NCBI GenBank assembly: GCA_965153355.1
Contig: OZ231126.1
Span: 74,400,001-74,464,000, forward strand
Length of the DNA stretch: 64,000 nt
Direction: 5' to 3'
From: Flaccisagitta enflata
Taxonomy: Eukaryota > Chaetognatha > Sagittoidea > Aphragmophora
Each line of letters starts with the position of its first letter. Within the stretch, counting starts at the first letter, position 1. The notes beneath the pieces were generated by a model. It was not told the origin of the DNA and did not search any database. It saw only the letters and a program-made list of their open reading frames with translations. Below are positions 1-13,508 of this stretch, piece by piece. The translations under genes were made by a program, and so were the position numbers.

Positions 1-470
1 AGGATTTACCGACAGGATTGAAAGAGACTTAAAAGTTTTCGAGGGAAGGGGTGACCTAGACAACACACAGCTTATTAACAGCACACAGCTCATCGATTCC
101 ACACTGCGAATTGACTCCACACAGCTTATAATTACCGCACACAGCCTATTGACTGCACACACCTTATTCACTGCATACCAAAAGCATATCAACAGCATAC
201 CGTCCTTTAAATGAGGGTCGCGAGAGGGACAAAGGAGGGTTTGGGGATCCAACCAGGCTTGAGAGAGTCTTTGCGATGATGAGAGGGCTATTCAGCACAC
301 CAACACAGCATATAATGGACAACCTATCAATAGACACTATCAACACAACTATGACCGCCCCCCCCCCAAAAAAAAAAATAAAACAGCATATACCGACAGG
401 CTTGAGAGGGTTTTTGCGATGATGGAGGGCCTGGGCGACCCATACAGCAAAGAGGCGATTTGTTCCCATG
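1..470. repeat. Imperfect short direct repeats, non-coding
   Basis: No gene is seen. The stretch carries many copies of a degenerate CACACAGC-type decamer and about three partial copies of a longer unit containing GACAGGCTTGAGAG and TTTGCGATGATG (near the left end, 250-290 and 395-430). It looks like an old local tandem duplication interrupted by homopolymer C/A at 357-380. Confidence 0.5.
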
Positions 471-1744
471 TCAGAAACTGATGCAAATCCACTAAATGGC
501 GAATCGAACCCGACGGAGAGCTGAGCAAAGGCTGCGCTCAAGAACACACGAGACGCACACAAAACCAAGAAAGGGGGCGTGGAGGGAAATGAAGGGGAAT
601 GAGATGGGAAGGAAGAAGAGAGGGAAACGGAGTAGAGAGAGGAGCAGGACGTGAAGGAGAGGGGCGGGGGAAGAATATAGGAGAGAGTAAGGAGGAGACT
701 GGAAAAGGAGGGGGGAAGAAAAGAGAGAGATGGAGCAAGGGGGTAATGGACAAAAGGGGCGATAGACACAAGTACGAGGAGGGGGAAGAATGGAGGGGCA
801 AGGAAGAGAGTGAAATATGAAATGACGGGGAGGTAAATGAGGGGGGGGGGAAGAGGAAGAACATGGGAGGAAGAAGGAGAAAGACATGGGCGGGAGGCGG
901 AGGAGGGGAAGGAGAAGGAGACTGAGGTGGATGGGAAAACGAGCTGAAAGGGAGGAACAAAAAAGAGTACATTAAATGTTAATAAACAATGAAGAGCGAA
1001 GGCCAGGGTTAAGCAGAAACAGTACAAAATACAAGGAGCACGGCGCAGGGCGTACATGAGGAGTTTTTTTTTTGGGGGGGGGGGGGCAATGATCGCGAAA
1101 TAATGGAAAGGAGAGAAAAAAGGTAGCCAAAAAAATTATTTGGACCAACAGGAGAGAGACGAGAGGCAAGGGAAAGAAGAGAAAAAGTGATGATAAAGAA
1201 AGGGGCTTGAGAAATAAAATGGCGGTTTTGTAGAATCATGGGAGTGGGCGACTTCAAGAGCGGCATTAAATGTGGTTATTAGATGTGGTTTATGATCAAA
1301 TTTAGCAAAAGCAGTTCCATTGCGGCGGAAAATTGGAGGAATGCAATTACATGATCCGAGGCAGCGAAAGAAAAGGGGGAAAAATGGGGAAAATAGAGAA
1401 ATACTGTGAAATATGTGAACTGTCGCGGCTGAGCAATCTTAGGATTATCAGGATACAATTGCACCAGATGGTACTTACAGTAGCACAATCTCCTGAATAT
1501 CCTCATCTTTAGAAAATCATAATAAGACAAGGAGTTATACATAATTATGATTCATACCCATGGTTCTAGCGACCGGTATGGAATCATTATGATGCACTTT
1601 GTAAACAAATAAAAAAAACATAAGAATGTCAGACATGAAAATGTCAAACATAAAAGTTATAAAACAAAGGACGCAGCGACGGCGGCGGACTGCAGGGATG
1701 CGGGGTGTGTCTGTCTTGGCCACACTAATCCTCCATCCATCCAT
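471..1744. other. Purine-rich low-complexity stretch, no gene seen
   Basis: From about 540 to 1260 the plus strand is almost pure GGA/GAA/GAG with poly-G runs at 840 and 1075. Open frames here encode only Pro/Ser/Leu/Phe-rich or Glu/Gly/Arg-rich strings and have no splice-bounded or family-like segments. 1270-1744 is ordinary AT-rich DNA without a supported exon. Confidence 0.6.
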
Positions 1745-1793
1745 GGGACCACCTATGCCGGATCAACCAATAGGCTTAAAAAGCTATAGCTTA

Positions 1794-1868
1794 GGGCCCC
1801 GCGCCTCAGGGGGGCCCCGCGCCTCAGGGGGGCCCCACGCCTCAGGGGGGCCCCGCGCCTGCAGCACC
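1794..1868. repeat. 18-bp GC-rich minisatellite
   Basis: About four head-to-tail copies of a unit containing GGGGCCCCGCGCCTCAGG. A further partial copy in inverted orientation sits near the right end of the same hAT element (3039-3076), so the motif belongs to the subterminal part of the element. Confidence 0.85.
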
Positions 1869-1895
1869 CACCCCTAGAAAAAAAAGGAAAAAAAA

Positions 1896-2190
<295 letters not shown>

Positions 2191-2225
2191 ATGTCAGTAC
2201 TACGTATTTTTTAGGCAGAACGAAC

Positions 2226-2480
2226 TCAAATCCACTTTCCCAAACATTGAAATAGCGCTTCGCATCTACCTTTCCATGATGGTAACCAATTGCAGTGGTG
2301 AACGATCTTTCTCTAAACTAAAACTTATGAAAAATGAATATCAGCCATGATAGTTAGAACAATCTTACTCTTTTGTCTATCGAGCATGAACTTTTACAAA
2401 AAATTAATGTTGATGACATAATCGCAAAATTTGCAACAAAAGCCAGAAACTTTTGCTTTAAATTTTTCCACGGTGATACC
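2226..2480 (+). pseudogene. hAT transposase C-terminal (dimerisation domain) remnant
   Basis: Read from 2237, the plus strand gives a 37-residue block with the motif ERSFSKLKLMKN preceded by an alternating hydrophobic stretch (IALRIYLSMMVTNC). This is the signature of the hAT family C-terminal dimerisation domain, which helps the transposase assemble in the nucleus. The frame hits TGA at 2348. The homology then resumes in another frame at about 2373 with SIEHELLQKI and DDIIAKFATKARNF, the expected next segment. At least one stop and one frameshift are therefore present, and the N-terminal RNase-H-like catalytic part is absent. It cannot encode a working enzyme. Position inside TIRs with an 8-bp TSD agrees with the assignment. 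Confidence 0.85.
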
Positions 2481-2541
2481 ATATTTTCTCTAATTAGCGC
2501 CCCGGGCGCTTTTGGAATTGAAAAAATATGTTGTCATTTTA

Positions 2542-2799
2542 CCCTCCAATTAGCGCCCCTTTTGAACTGTAAGCACTTCTTATCATATGTTATTTACAAT
2601 AAATGCTACTTAGAATATTAGAAATATAGGATTGAATGTATCAAAAAAACATTTTTTACTTGTTTTTATTCAAGCCTTGAAAAATACACTGAAATAACAA
2701 AATTCTTCCACCTTTTAATAATATTTGCTTCTTCATCTTCCATCAAATCATTATTTTAGGGAGCACAAACAAGGGGGGGGGGGCGCTAATTGGAGGGGG
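2542..2799. repeat. Nested inverted repeat (MITE-like) inside the hAT element
   Basis: CCTCCAATTAGCGCCCC at 2543-2559 is mirrored by GGGGCGCTAATTGGAGG near 2779-2796. A second GCGCCCCGGGCGC palindrome lies just outside on the left. It appears to be a small secondary insertion, though no target duplication was identified. Confidence 0.55.
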
Positions 2800-3273
2800 G
2801 GCGATAAATGGAGAATATACGGTATGCTTAACTGTAATGCAAAGGTCATATTTTGTTGTTTCATTTATTTTAAGTTCTTTAAATCTGTCACTTTTAGGCA
2901 AACAGGAAGTTACGCATGCCAGATAAAATTTAATCAACTAGTTTTGAGTTATTTGGTAAAGGGGGGGGCAAAGAGGGGGGGTTAACAGGGGGGCAAATAG
3001 AGGGGGTTAACAGGGGGGCAAAGAGGAGGGGGGTTAGGGGGCCCCGCGCCCCTAGCCTAGCTTAGGGCCCCGCGCCTTGTTGATCCGGCTTAGGGGACCA
3101 CATGTGTGTCAATTATTCAAGAATAACAAAGAATTTCAACTACAGAACATGTATATGTTTTCAATAACAACAAAAAAGGAAAACGCGACTATAATCTGAG
3201 CAACATAATGAATTTTGCACAATGAAACAAAAAAAACTCAAATAGATGGCGCACATATAACTCAGTTCCTTAC

Positions 3274-4316
3274 CCCAGCAAAGGACTCCACGGTGCATTC
3301 ACTTAATTGTCGCACCCTTCTGTTGGGCGGGGTAGCTGGCATAGTCACAGGCGGAGTAGCTGGCATAGTCACAGGCGGAGTAGCTGGCATAGTCAAGGGT
3401 GGGGTAGCTAGCATAGCCAGGGGAGAGGTAGCTGGCAAAGTCACTGGCGGGGTGGGGGTAGGCGGAATCACGGGTGGTGTTGGGGGTATTTGCATAGATA
3501 TTCTTTTCTTAAGGCCAGGAGTGACGGGACTGTTATTCGAGTTTTTTGCGTAGCTGACAGACTGGGTTCTGGTGCTTGGGCAGGAACGAGGTGCATCGTT
3601 GTTAGGGCAGGATTGAGGAGTAGCGTGGCTTTGGGGGGATGAATAAGGGGCGGAGGTTATCGGATCGCAGCTCGAAGTTTCTTTGTGGCCTGGAGGTAAA
3701 GTTGGATGACTGAAATCTCTGTATGTTCGCGGCAGCGTCGATGTGGCGTGAGCAGATGGAGGCGACGTGGCGTAACTTTGAGGAGGCGACGTGGCGTGAC
3801 CTAAAGTATCGTGACTATGATGGGGTAAAGTCCGGTGACTTTGAGGAGGTGAGATGATGTGACCTACAGAAGACGACGTTCCATAACTCAAAGGGGGAGA
3901 TGTCACGTGACCCGTGGCGTATTTTCGAAAGGGACTCGGTGGGGCGTTTTTAGTATCATTTCTGGCGTAAAAAGCCGAGTCAGTGGGCGCCGAAGTGGGT
4001 TGAAACGCCACATTTTCCGGTTGCAACGCCACAGCTTCCGGTTGCATTGTCTTCCGATGGCATTCAGAGAATGAGACGCCGGGACGAGCTGCACCGGTTG
4101 TACCCTCTTGTAAAAGAGGCGAAGAATATTCCTTTTCCACGCCACTTCTGTCGCCGCCGCCGGTACTGGCTGCGATGCCGGCGGTATTGGACCCGAATCC
4201 GGCGGTACTAGCGGCAAATCCAGCGGTACTGGCCGCGATGCCGGCGCCGATGTTGCCGACCCAATTGAGAGTTCGGCGCTTCTCGGCGACCGCGAAATCA
4301 CGAGCTGAGTCAACGG
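3274..4316 (-). CDS. Long Pro/Ser/Thr-rich internal exon, possibly Piezo cytosolic-loop exon
   Basis: A 347-codon open stretch is bounded by a clear donor (GGG|GTAAGG at 3268-3276 on the minus strand) and a possible acceptor AG at 4316 behind a C-rich tract. Alternative acceptors lie a few codons inside. The product has no cysteine pattern or membrane segment. It starts with a basic piece (AEKRRTLNW), then AASTAGF-type repeats, SPPQS-ATS repeats and a run of TPPVTMPA repeats. It is therefore predicted to be disordered. It lies on the same strand as, and downstream of, the seven Piezo exons. In vertebrate Piezo a disordered cytosolic loop follows the segment encoded by the last of them, so it may belong to that gene. 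Against this, the outermost acceptor needs entry phase 1 while the preceding Piezo exon ends in phase 0, so a small exon is missing, another acceptor is used, or this is a separate gene. Confidence 0.5.
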
Positions 4317-5798
<1,482 letters not shown>

Positions 5799-6262
5799 GG
5801 GCAGCAGCCCCAAAGGGCCAATGTCCTGTAGAACACAGGGGTGAATTTCCTTACGTCCTGAGAAGGCATATTTCAAGCCTTTGGGGCAACTTTCCATGAT
5901 ATTCAATGGGAGTTATACTTTTTTTATAATTTTTTGTCAGTTTTCCATGTTATTCAATGAGAATTTTATATTTCTCTTTTTTTATCAATTTTCCATGCTA
6001 TCCAGTAGGAATTTTGCATTTTTTTCATTTTTTGTTAATTTTCAATGTTATTCAATGGGAAATTTACATTTTTTTTTTAAATTATCCATGTTATTCAATG
6101 TGAAGTTTGTATTTTGACATTTTCCTATGTTATTCAATGGGATTTGAGAATTGAGAAGCTTGTGGGGGAGGGGGACATACGTTTGGACAGATGAACGGAT
6201 GAACAGACGTAAGGAAATTCACCCCTGTGTCCTCCAGGACATCGGCCCTTTGGCCGCTGCCC
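5799..6262. mobile_element. Family B-type foldback element with minisatellite core
   Basis: The left arm starts GGGCAGCAGCCCCAAAGGGC and continues through TCCTGTAGAACACAGGGG. The right arm is its inverted copy, ending GGCCCTTTGGCCGCTGCCC. The arms are about 60 bp. The core (5890-6145) holds about five degenerate copies of a 50-60-bp unit containing TTTCCATGTTATTCAATGGG. The termini match the foldbacks at 17229-17799 and 29988-30316, while the core is different. No clear target duplication was seen. Confidence 0.8.
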
Positions 6263-6877
6263 AAAAAGGTGCCGTCGCCGATATCTTCCACACAATTTGT
6301 AGCTAATCCAATGGTACAACCTTTGAATCATACCCATCGTGATTTTACAGTGCCCCGGCCATTAATGGGCAGAAAACAGAAATTTGTTCCCATCAAAAAT
6401 GACATGTCTGTTTGCTTTAGAAATTCCACATCAAAATTGGCGAAAAAGTTTTGGCGACTTTTTAATTTTTTTCGTTTCTTTGTGTCAAAATCGACATGTT
6501 AAGATTCAGAGATATCAAAATTTATTTTCTTTAATATTTATTGAGCTGAGGAAAAACGATGTGACTTCAAAAATTTTTTCCACCGAAATTCAAGACCTTT
6601 ATCTATCAGCATGTTATTGGCGTAATGAGAAAGTGAAAAAATATAAAGTAAAGGGTGTGATAAAAGGTGTGCCTTAAAGTACTGAGACTGAGAGTTGAAG
6701 ACAACGCGGAGGAAAAATAATGGTTAATGAAGATAAAACGTCCGAGACGTTGAAAAAAAAAAACAGAAAAAAAGAATGGAGAAGAAGCAGGAGAGAACAA
6801 AGAAAAAGATAAACAACAAATGAAGGTGAGGCTCGCGTGAAATATTACGAGTAATTGCGGAACAAAAGGAAAAACCA
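6263..6877. other. AT-rich spacer, no gene seen
   Basis: Unique-looking AT-rich sequence without splice-bounded open frames, conserved motifs or obvious repeats. Confidence 0.5.
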
Positions 6878-7045
6878 GACAAACACGGCCACCAGTTGCG
6901 GACGGGTGGGCAGGGGCTGAAATGCACGTTTTCCCATTTTTCGACTCGATCATTACGGATGGACGGACCGACAGATGGATGGACGGACCGACGGAACAAC
7001 GGACGGACAAAGCCTCTTCTAGAGTTGCGTGTCCGCAACTAAAAA
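6878..7045 (+). mobile_element. Family A hairpin-ended element (tag GTTGCGGAC)
   Basis: The 5' part has CAGTTGCGGACGGGTGGGCA, followed by the conserved internal box TTTCGACTCGATCATTACGG and a GACGGACCGACGG tract. The 3' end is the hairpin AGTTGCGTGTCCGCAACT followed by AAAAA. The 5' tag GTTGCGGAC equals the reverse complement of the second hairpin arm. Confidence 0.75.
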
Positions 7046-7636
7046 TGAAGTTGGAGAATAGAGGGTGAAAGAACTTCCACCTCACAACCTTAAAATCACC
7101 TTAACATCACTCAACACCAGCAAGCGATAACAAGAGCCACCTCACAACGCTGAAAGACCCTACCTCTAACCATGGAAAACGCTGACACACGCCACCTAAT
7201 GCATATAAAGGCAAAGACACGACACATCAACAACCTCAATACTCACCTGAACTTTTTTCTTTCATAAGAACCGAGTAAAAAAGGCTTTGAATGGCACTGA
7301 AATTAAGAACTTCTATAGAACACATTTTAACTGAAGTGGCTAAAAAATTGTTGTACGGGGGTCGAGCCATGAATGCCCTTATGTCATCTTATTAGATAAC
7401 ATAACGCCATCAATCACCAATAATCACTCACGCAACTTTTTGATACCTTCCGCCACCAATCACTTTTTAACACCATCAAATACTACAAAACACCATTTAG
7501 CGCCACACGTCACCACCTTGCGCCACTTTATTCCGACTTGCACTTCCTAACGCCACCTAACGCCACATATCACCATCTCACGGCATGCAAACGATCTTTT
7601 AGAAAGGAGCCCGATTTATGACCGAGAAAGGTTCAT
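7046..7636. other. Spacer with degenerate AACGCCACC-type repeats
   Basis: 7080-7200 and 7380-7600 contain scattered copies of CACCTCACAACG, AACGCCACCTAACGCCAC and similar 10-12 bp units, suggesting an old minisatellite. No coding evidence was found. Confidence 0.45.
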
Positions 7637-7662
7637 CGGGAAAATAAAGTGAGTGAGGAGAA

Positions 7663-7990
<328 letters not shown>

Positions 7991-8297
7991 ACGGATTAAA
8001 ACGAAGACAACCAATGCGGCAGACTGAGACAGGCAAAGACAGAGAATAACAAACAGAAACAGATAGAGACAGACGGAGACAACATCAGAGACAGACAGAG
8101 ACAACGACAGAGACAGAGACGGAGGAAGTCTGTGAAAAGAACAGAGGGAAAGGAAAATGGAAAATCAATGAAGCACAGAAAATGTGGTATGACTCAAATT
8201 ACTTTTTTTCCCTTATCTCGAAATGATTAAAAAGAAAATCAGACGCCATTTGGTATTTTTCTTTCTTTTCCTGAACTTCGGGGCATCCTTAAAAGCA

Positions 8298-8373
8298 CAA
8301 CAAGGCCGGATACACGGCTACCCCAGTTCAGACCGATGTATAAGTGGGTCATAGAGTCGCGTAGCACGCGACC
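8298..8373 (+). mobile_element. Short internally deleted family A copy
   Basis: The 5' end ACAAGGCCGGATACACGGCT and the 3' hairpin AGTCGCGTAGCACGCGAC are both present but only about 35 bp apart. The body and the GACC tract are missing, leaving little more than the two ends. Confidence 0.65.
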
Positions 8374-8602
8374 AATGATACAGAGGAGGGACAAACAGCC
8401 TAGAAAATAACTGCTCCTGACACGACCAATCCCGACGGTTTTGAAATGAGCCGGCATGAGCAGCATGACGGATTAATTCCCTGGCATTTGACATGTAAAC
8501 ACACAGGCATGACCTCTCAAATATTTCTGTCATAAGTAACAGGATAAGCAGAACAGAGGGAGAATTTTAAAAAGGAGAGAAGCGAAGAAGAGATGAATAT
8601 GA

Positions 8603-8798
8603 AACAAGGCCGGATACACGGCTACCCTAGTCGCGTGCGGTTGGGCAGGAGCAGTGCTGGAGAAGTTCACTGGGTCATCTGGATAGGAGCCGTATGCTCA
8701 AAAAACTCAAAAACGCCAAAAAAGTAAAAAGGGGACCGACCAACCGACCGACCGACCGACATAGCGGGGTGTAGAGTCGCGTAGCACGCGACTAAAAA
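8603..8798 (+). mobile_element. Family A hairpin-ended element (tag GTCGCGTGC)
   Basis: The element starts AACAAGGCCGGATACACGGC, in which GCC and GGC can form a mini-hairpin. The tag AGTCGCGTGCGG and GTTGGGCAGGAGCAGTG follow. Before the end there is GACCGACCAACCGACC and GCGGGGTGTAGAG. The 3' hairpin AGTCGCGTAGCACGCGACT is followed by AAAAA. The tag GTCGCGTGC is the exact reverse complement of arm GCACGCGAC. Confidence 0.85.
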
Positions 8799-8901
8799 GG
8801 AAAAAGAAAAGGAAAATGATCAACAGTGAGACGTTGAAGAATGCGATATCAAGAGAAAAAAGAAGAGATAGAAAGGAAGAATACTGAAACCTTCAGTGAA
8901 G

Positions 8902-9080
8902 GTTACACGTAACTCGGGGGTAACATGTCGTTGCGGAGGAGTGGGCAGGGGCCCTATCCAACCCCCCCCCCCCACACATACATATAAACACCACTAACCT
9001 CGTTTTTTGATCTTTTCGACTCGATCATTAGAGACCGACGGACGGACGTACCGACGGACGGAAAAAGCCTCATAAAACAA
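8902..9080 (+). mobile_element. Degenerate family A element
   Basis: It has a long 5' stem (GTTAC paired with GTAAC), the tag region GTCGTTGCGGAGGAGTGGGC, a C-rich interruption, the box TTTTCGACTCGATCATTAG, a GACGGACGGACG tract and AAAAAGCCTCATAAAA. The 3' hairpin is lost or unrecognisable. Confidence 0.6.
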
Positions 9081-9182
9081 CACCGCGGAAAAGATGTAAG
9101 ATAAAGAGCGACAGATTAGTAGGATTAACAAAAACACCAAACAAGAGAGAGACTGAGGGAAGAACAACAAGGCCAACACCTA

Positions 9183-9729
9183 TAAGTCGCGTGCGAGACT
9201 TAAATATGTAATTACTTTATTACATAACTACATAACTAAAATGACTTTTATTGAATTTAATTTATATAACATGACTTAATATAATTTAAAACGACCTACA
9301 ATGACTTAAAATGCCCTAATTTGACTTAAATTGACCTAAAATGACTAAAATGATTTAGTGACTAAAATAACTTAGATTGATTTAAATTGATATAAAATGA
9401 CTTTAAATGACTTAAATTGACATAAAATGACTTAAAATGACTTAAATTGACCTAGATTTACTTAAATTTTATTCAACTGACCTAAATTGACTTAAACAGA
9501 CCTAGAATCACTAAAATGATGAAAACTATTAAAATTACTCAAATGACTTAAATTGACTTAAACTGACTTAAAATGACCTAAAATGATCTAATTTGACTTT
9601 AAATGACCTATTTGACTTAAAATAAGCTAGTAGGAATAAAATGAATACAAAAAGTAAAGTGTGACCGACCGACCGACCGACCGACGGACAAAGCGGGGTG
9701 TAGAGTCGCGTAGCACGCGACTAAAAAAA
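9183..9729 (+). mobile_element. Family A element carrying an 11-bp minisatellite
   Basis: It begins with a tag-like AAGTCGCGTGCGAGACTT and ends with a GACCGACCGACCGACC tract, GCGGGGTGTAGAG, the hairpin AGTCGCGTAGCACGCGACT and poly-A. Between lies about 430 bp of a degenerate 10-11 bp tandem unit, consensus near TGACTTAAAAT. The AACAAG 5' terminus is not seen, so the copy may be 5'-truncated. Confidence 0.75.
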
Positions 9730-11245
9730 GGGTTAAGTACGCCAAACGTGTGTCATTAATGGATGAATGATTGAACGGTCGAATGAGGGATTGAGAAAAT
9801 AAAATGCAGTATGGTTTACGTATCACGATTTTCATTTGTGCGTAACCGACAAACAGACAAACAGACAAACAGATGTATGGACATGACCTAAAAAAGAAAT
9901 ATGTAGGACACATCTTAAAAGAGTAGCATGATGCGAGCGCGAAGTGGGAAAAGAAAAGGAAAAGGAAAAAGAAAAAGAAAAAGAAAGAGAAACAGAAAAA
10001 GAAAGAGAAAAAGAAAAACAAAAAGAAAGAGATAGATTTGAACTGGTTGGTCTGCCTTGTACTCCCAAAGCTGCTAACCTTTTCCGATGGAGGCCACAGC
10101 TCGGCTTGTTTGTTGCTGCAAAACCGAAGGCAAAGAAGCTAAGAAGAAGCGAGAATTGCAAAAAGCCGCGATCAACGGAAGCTGAAAGGAGGAGGCAACA
10201 ACGCGCGAAGGAAGATGACGAACGGTCACGATGGAATGGTAAATGGGGAGGGAGAAAGGGGGAGAGGGCGGGGAGAGAAGGGAGAAGGGGGGGGGGGATG
10301 AAGCGAGGAAGGAGGGTGTAAACAGGAAGGGTAGAATGGCAATGGGGGGGGGGGAAGCAAGAAGCGAGCAAGGCGGATGACTACAGAAAGGCAATAGCAA
10401 CAAGGGAGGGAGGTAGGAGAAGGATGATGACCGGTGAGGGAAGGAGGGAGGGGAAAAGAAATTGAGGGGGCAGAGGAAAGGCAACTTAATAAAGAAGTAA
10501 GATAAATGACAATGAGGGTGAGACCAGTTGGGTGAATGAAGAAGATGGAAGGTCATGTTAAGGCCAATAAAGAGAATGAGAAAAAAAGGGTAAGTGGCGA
10601 AATGTGTGCATTTTTAAGTGAACAGTTGGCGGGTCAGATGATCGGCAAGGTGAGAGGGAGGAAGAGAGGGGAAGGAAGGAACGTGATTGAATCAATGGAA
10701 CTTGACGGGTAATGTTGGAATGTGATACAGGGAAAAGTTTGAAGAGATAAAGTAAAGCCACAGAAAAGCGAACAAGGGGAGATTTTTAAAAGGTAAGAAA
10801 GATGACATAAAAACGAAATGAAAATGAGGTATGATGGATCCGGAGGGTGGGGGTGGGTGGGAAGCAGGACGAAAGAAAAAGTCAGACAGACATTTGGACT
10901 GACAGAAATAAAAAAAAAAGAAAAGGAGTGATGCATGAAAGCAAAAGAGGGGAACGGCGAGGCAGACAAGGACAGACGGAGAGAATGTAGCAAACAGAAG
11001 ACAAATGAGGGAGAAATGGTGAAGAAAAAAGATAGATGGAGATCAACACAGTCTCAGGAGCAAAAACAAGGAAAACAAACGGAAACAAACAACCAAAACA
11101 AACGGAGCCATATAACCATAACAAACAGACGCGGAGGCCAACAACCAGAATGTATATAAAAAGACAAACGAAAGTAAACCTTATTGTGTAAATACAAATA
11201 AAAAACACCGCACGCGCCCGAGGAGGGGGTTAGGGGGTTGGGAGG

Positions 11246-11324
<79 letters not shown>

Positions 11325-12184
11325 AGACAGACAGACAGACAGACGGGCGATCAAAGATTATGTAAATGAATGTGATGAAAATGAATGTAATGATAAGGGA
11401 AAAGAGGCATAGGAAGGCCATTTTTGAAATTGGAGCAGGTGGTAAGTTGGAAATGCCAGTAGTTCAGACGGGTAAGGGCAGTCGAGAAATTCGCTGGGTC
11501 ATTGCGATAGGCAAAAGCAAAGGCAATCGGAAAGTTTGCCATTCCATGAAGGGGGGGGGGGGGAATTTGTTCGTCGGGGGGGGATTTGGCTCGGCCGCGC
11601 CGGTGGGAAGGGGGGGAATAATGGAGGAATCCACACAAAGGCGTTGCATGAAAAAGGAGGATGAGAACATAGAAAAATGAATAACGGTTCAAAAGTTACG
11701 TCGTTGTTATTGTTGTTGTTGTTGTTGTTGTTGTCGTTGTTGTCGTTGTTGTCGTTGTCGTTGTTGTTGAGGAAGAAATGATGCTGATGTAAAATATGAA
11801 CAAAGCAAAAAGAAAAAAAAGTACAATACTTAAACTTGATATCGATCACGACACAGCTTTAGAATCTTGCAAAATAAGTTGAAAAAATAATGTTGCTAAC
11901 AATTTTCAAGATAGATCATAACATACATGTATTCAAAATTCCGGCAGGGGGGGGGGGGGGCAGGGCAGGGGGGGATGCCGAAGAACAACAATAGCGTGCG
12001 CGCGACTAGAAATATTCCATGCAAAATTGTGGGCCTCTGAAATAGCAGGAACTCGATAATCTATGATGGGCTTGATCTGTTGGTCCATTGGCTGGAAATA
12101 ATGAAAATGCGCAGTTTGTATGCTGCGATTGTATGTATGTGTGCGTGTGTATTCCTGTGCGTGTGCGTGTACGTGTGCGCGCGC

Positions 12185-12223
<39 letters not shown>

Positions 12224-12408
12224 CGTGTGTGTGGAAAGGTGTTGCGCGTTCTTACCCGCCCATCCGCGACGATATTGTCACCCCGCATTACCTCTTTTCT
12301 ACCTTGGCACCATTTATGAGTCATTCAAAGGAATTTAAAAGGCAATTCTTGGTTTGGAAAAACCGAGTCTCCAACCAAAGAACCAGATGAGCTGCAAACA
12401 GTTTTAAA
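9730..12408. repeat. Purine-rich intergenic stretch with (AAAAGG)n, (GA)n, (GTT)n and (GT)n repeats
   Basis: 9948-10035 is AAAAAG/GAAA repeat. 10220-10600 and 10640-11200 are purine-rich low complexity. 11252-11325 is GA repeat with a CAGA tail, 11700-11770 is GTT/GTC repeat and 12178-12222 is GT repeat. Apart from 10045-10220, whose plus-strand frame (Lys/Arg-rich, AEAERRRQQRAK-like) has no splice or family support, nothing looks coding. Confidence 0.7.
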
Positions 12409-12625
12409 AAAAAAGTCACGCGGGGTATCAATGTCTTCACGGACGGGTGGACAGGGGCGCACATCCCAGTCCACATCCCTTCCCCTATTCCTGCACATAC
12501 GACGTCTTAAAAGGCCTGTTAAATGCCTGATTTCACCGTTTCTAACTCGATGGACAAATGGACGGATTAACGGACCAACAGACCGACAAAGCCTCTTATA
12601 AAGTCGCTAATCCTTGACTTAAAAG
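12409..12625 (+). mobile_element. Degenerate family A element
   Basis: GTCACGCGGGGTATCAATGTC and GGACGGGTGGACAGGGGC correspond to the GTGAC-stem subfamily. A GACGGATTAACGGACCAACA tract, AAAGCCTCTTATAA and a decayed hairpin (AGTCGCTAATCCTTGACTT) with AAAA follow. Confidence 0.6.
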
Positions 12626-12707
12626 AGTTGAGAATTGTGAGCGTGGCATTAAAAAAAAGGTCTCAGATGTGGTTCTACTTCGAGAACGACGAATCACAGC
12701 TGCTTCT

Positions 12708-12860
12708 TTTCCCTTTGCAAGTGTTTTTTTTCCCTTTGCAAGTGTTTTTTTTTTCCTTTGCAAGTGTTTTTTTTCCCTTTGCAAGTGTTTTTTTTCCCTT
12801 TGCAAGTGTTTTTTTGCAATTTTTCCTTTGTTTTTTTTCCCTTTTTTCCCTTTGCAAGTT
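12708..12860. repeat. 20-21-bp minisatellite, unit CCCTTTGCAAGTGTTTTTTT
   Basis: About seven head-to-tail copies differing mainly in T-run length. The minus-strand frame through it (a Lys-rich GKKTLA repeat) is a by-product of the repeat. Confidence 0.9.
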
Positions 12861-13403
12861 TTTTTTCTTCCTTTTCAAAACTACGCCAAGCAACGCCCTC
12901 TGGAAGGGTTCAATAACACAATCACACGCAGGTGCTGAATTTGCACTAGATAAGTAGAAAGTAACAAACACGCACATGCACACGCACATGCACATGCACA
13001 TGAACCACACACGGTTGTAGCAAACCCGCACATGCACACGCCCTCTTGAAAGATCCATTGACACAAGCATTTGGAAAAAAGTCGAAGAATACCTTCGGCT
13101 TTTTGAGACCTATGGTGGAATTGGATTTTCCTTTTTTCATAGAGCATTTGAGAAAGTTGGTTTGTTTTTTTAGCTAAATAGTACTATGCATGAAATTAAG
13201 CTAAGAAAGAGCTAATTTTTCTCTTTTAGATGGCGCAAAGCAGAATTCTGGGGGATCAATAGTTTCTGAGTTATGATTTTTTTAATCTTTTCTGCATTTT
13301 TTCAAATTTTTTTTTTTCAAAAACAAAATATTAAATTAGTTGAAGTCTCTTTGAACTTAAAAATGTCCCAAATGAAAATTTTGCATGCTGGTAACAAATC
13401 CAA

Positions 13404-13464
13404 TGTCTGTTTGTCTGTCAGTCTGTCTGTCTGTCTGTCCGTCCGTCCGTCCGTCCGTCCGTCC

Positions 13465-13508
<44 letters not shown>

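Noticed and set aside
164-1057. 297-codon minus-strand open frame and overlapping frames rich in Pro/Ser/Leu/Phe
   Set aside because: All are translations of a purine-rich low-complexity strand. There are no domains and no splice sites, and frames on several registers are equally open.
10045-10321. Lys/Arg/Glu-rich plus-strand frame
   Set aside because: It is flanked on both sides by purine-rich repeats that supply most of the frame. The middle has no recognisable domain.
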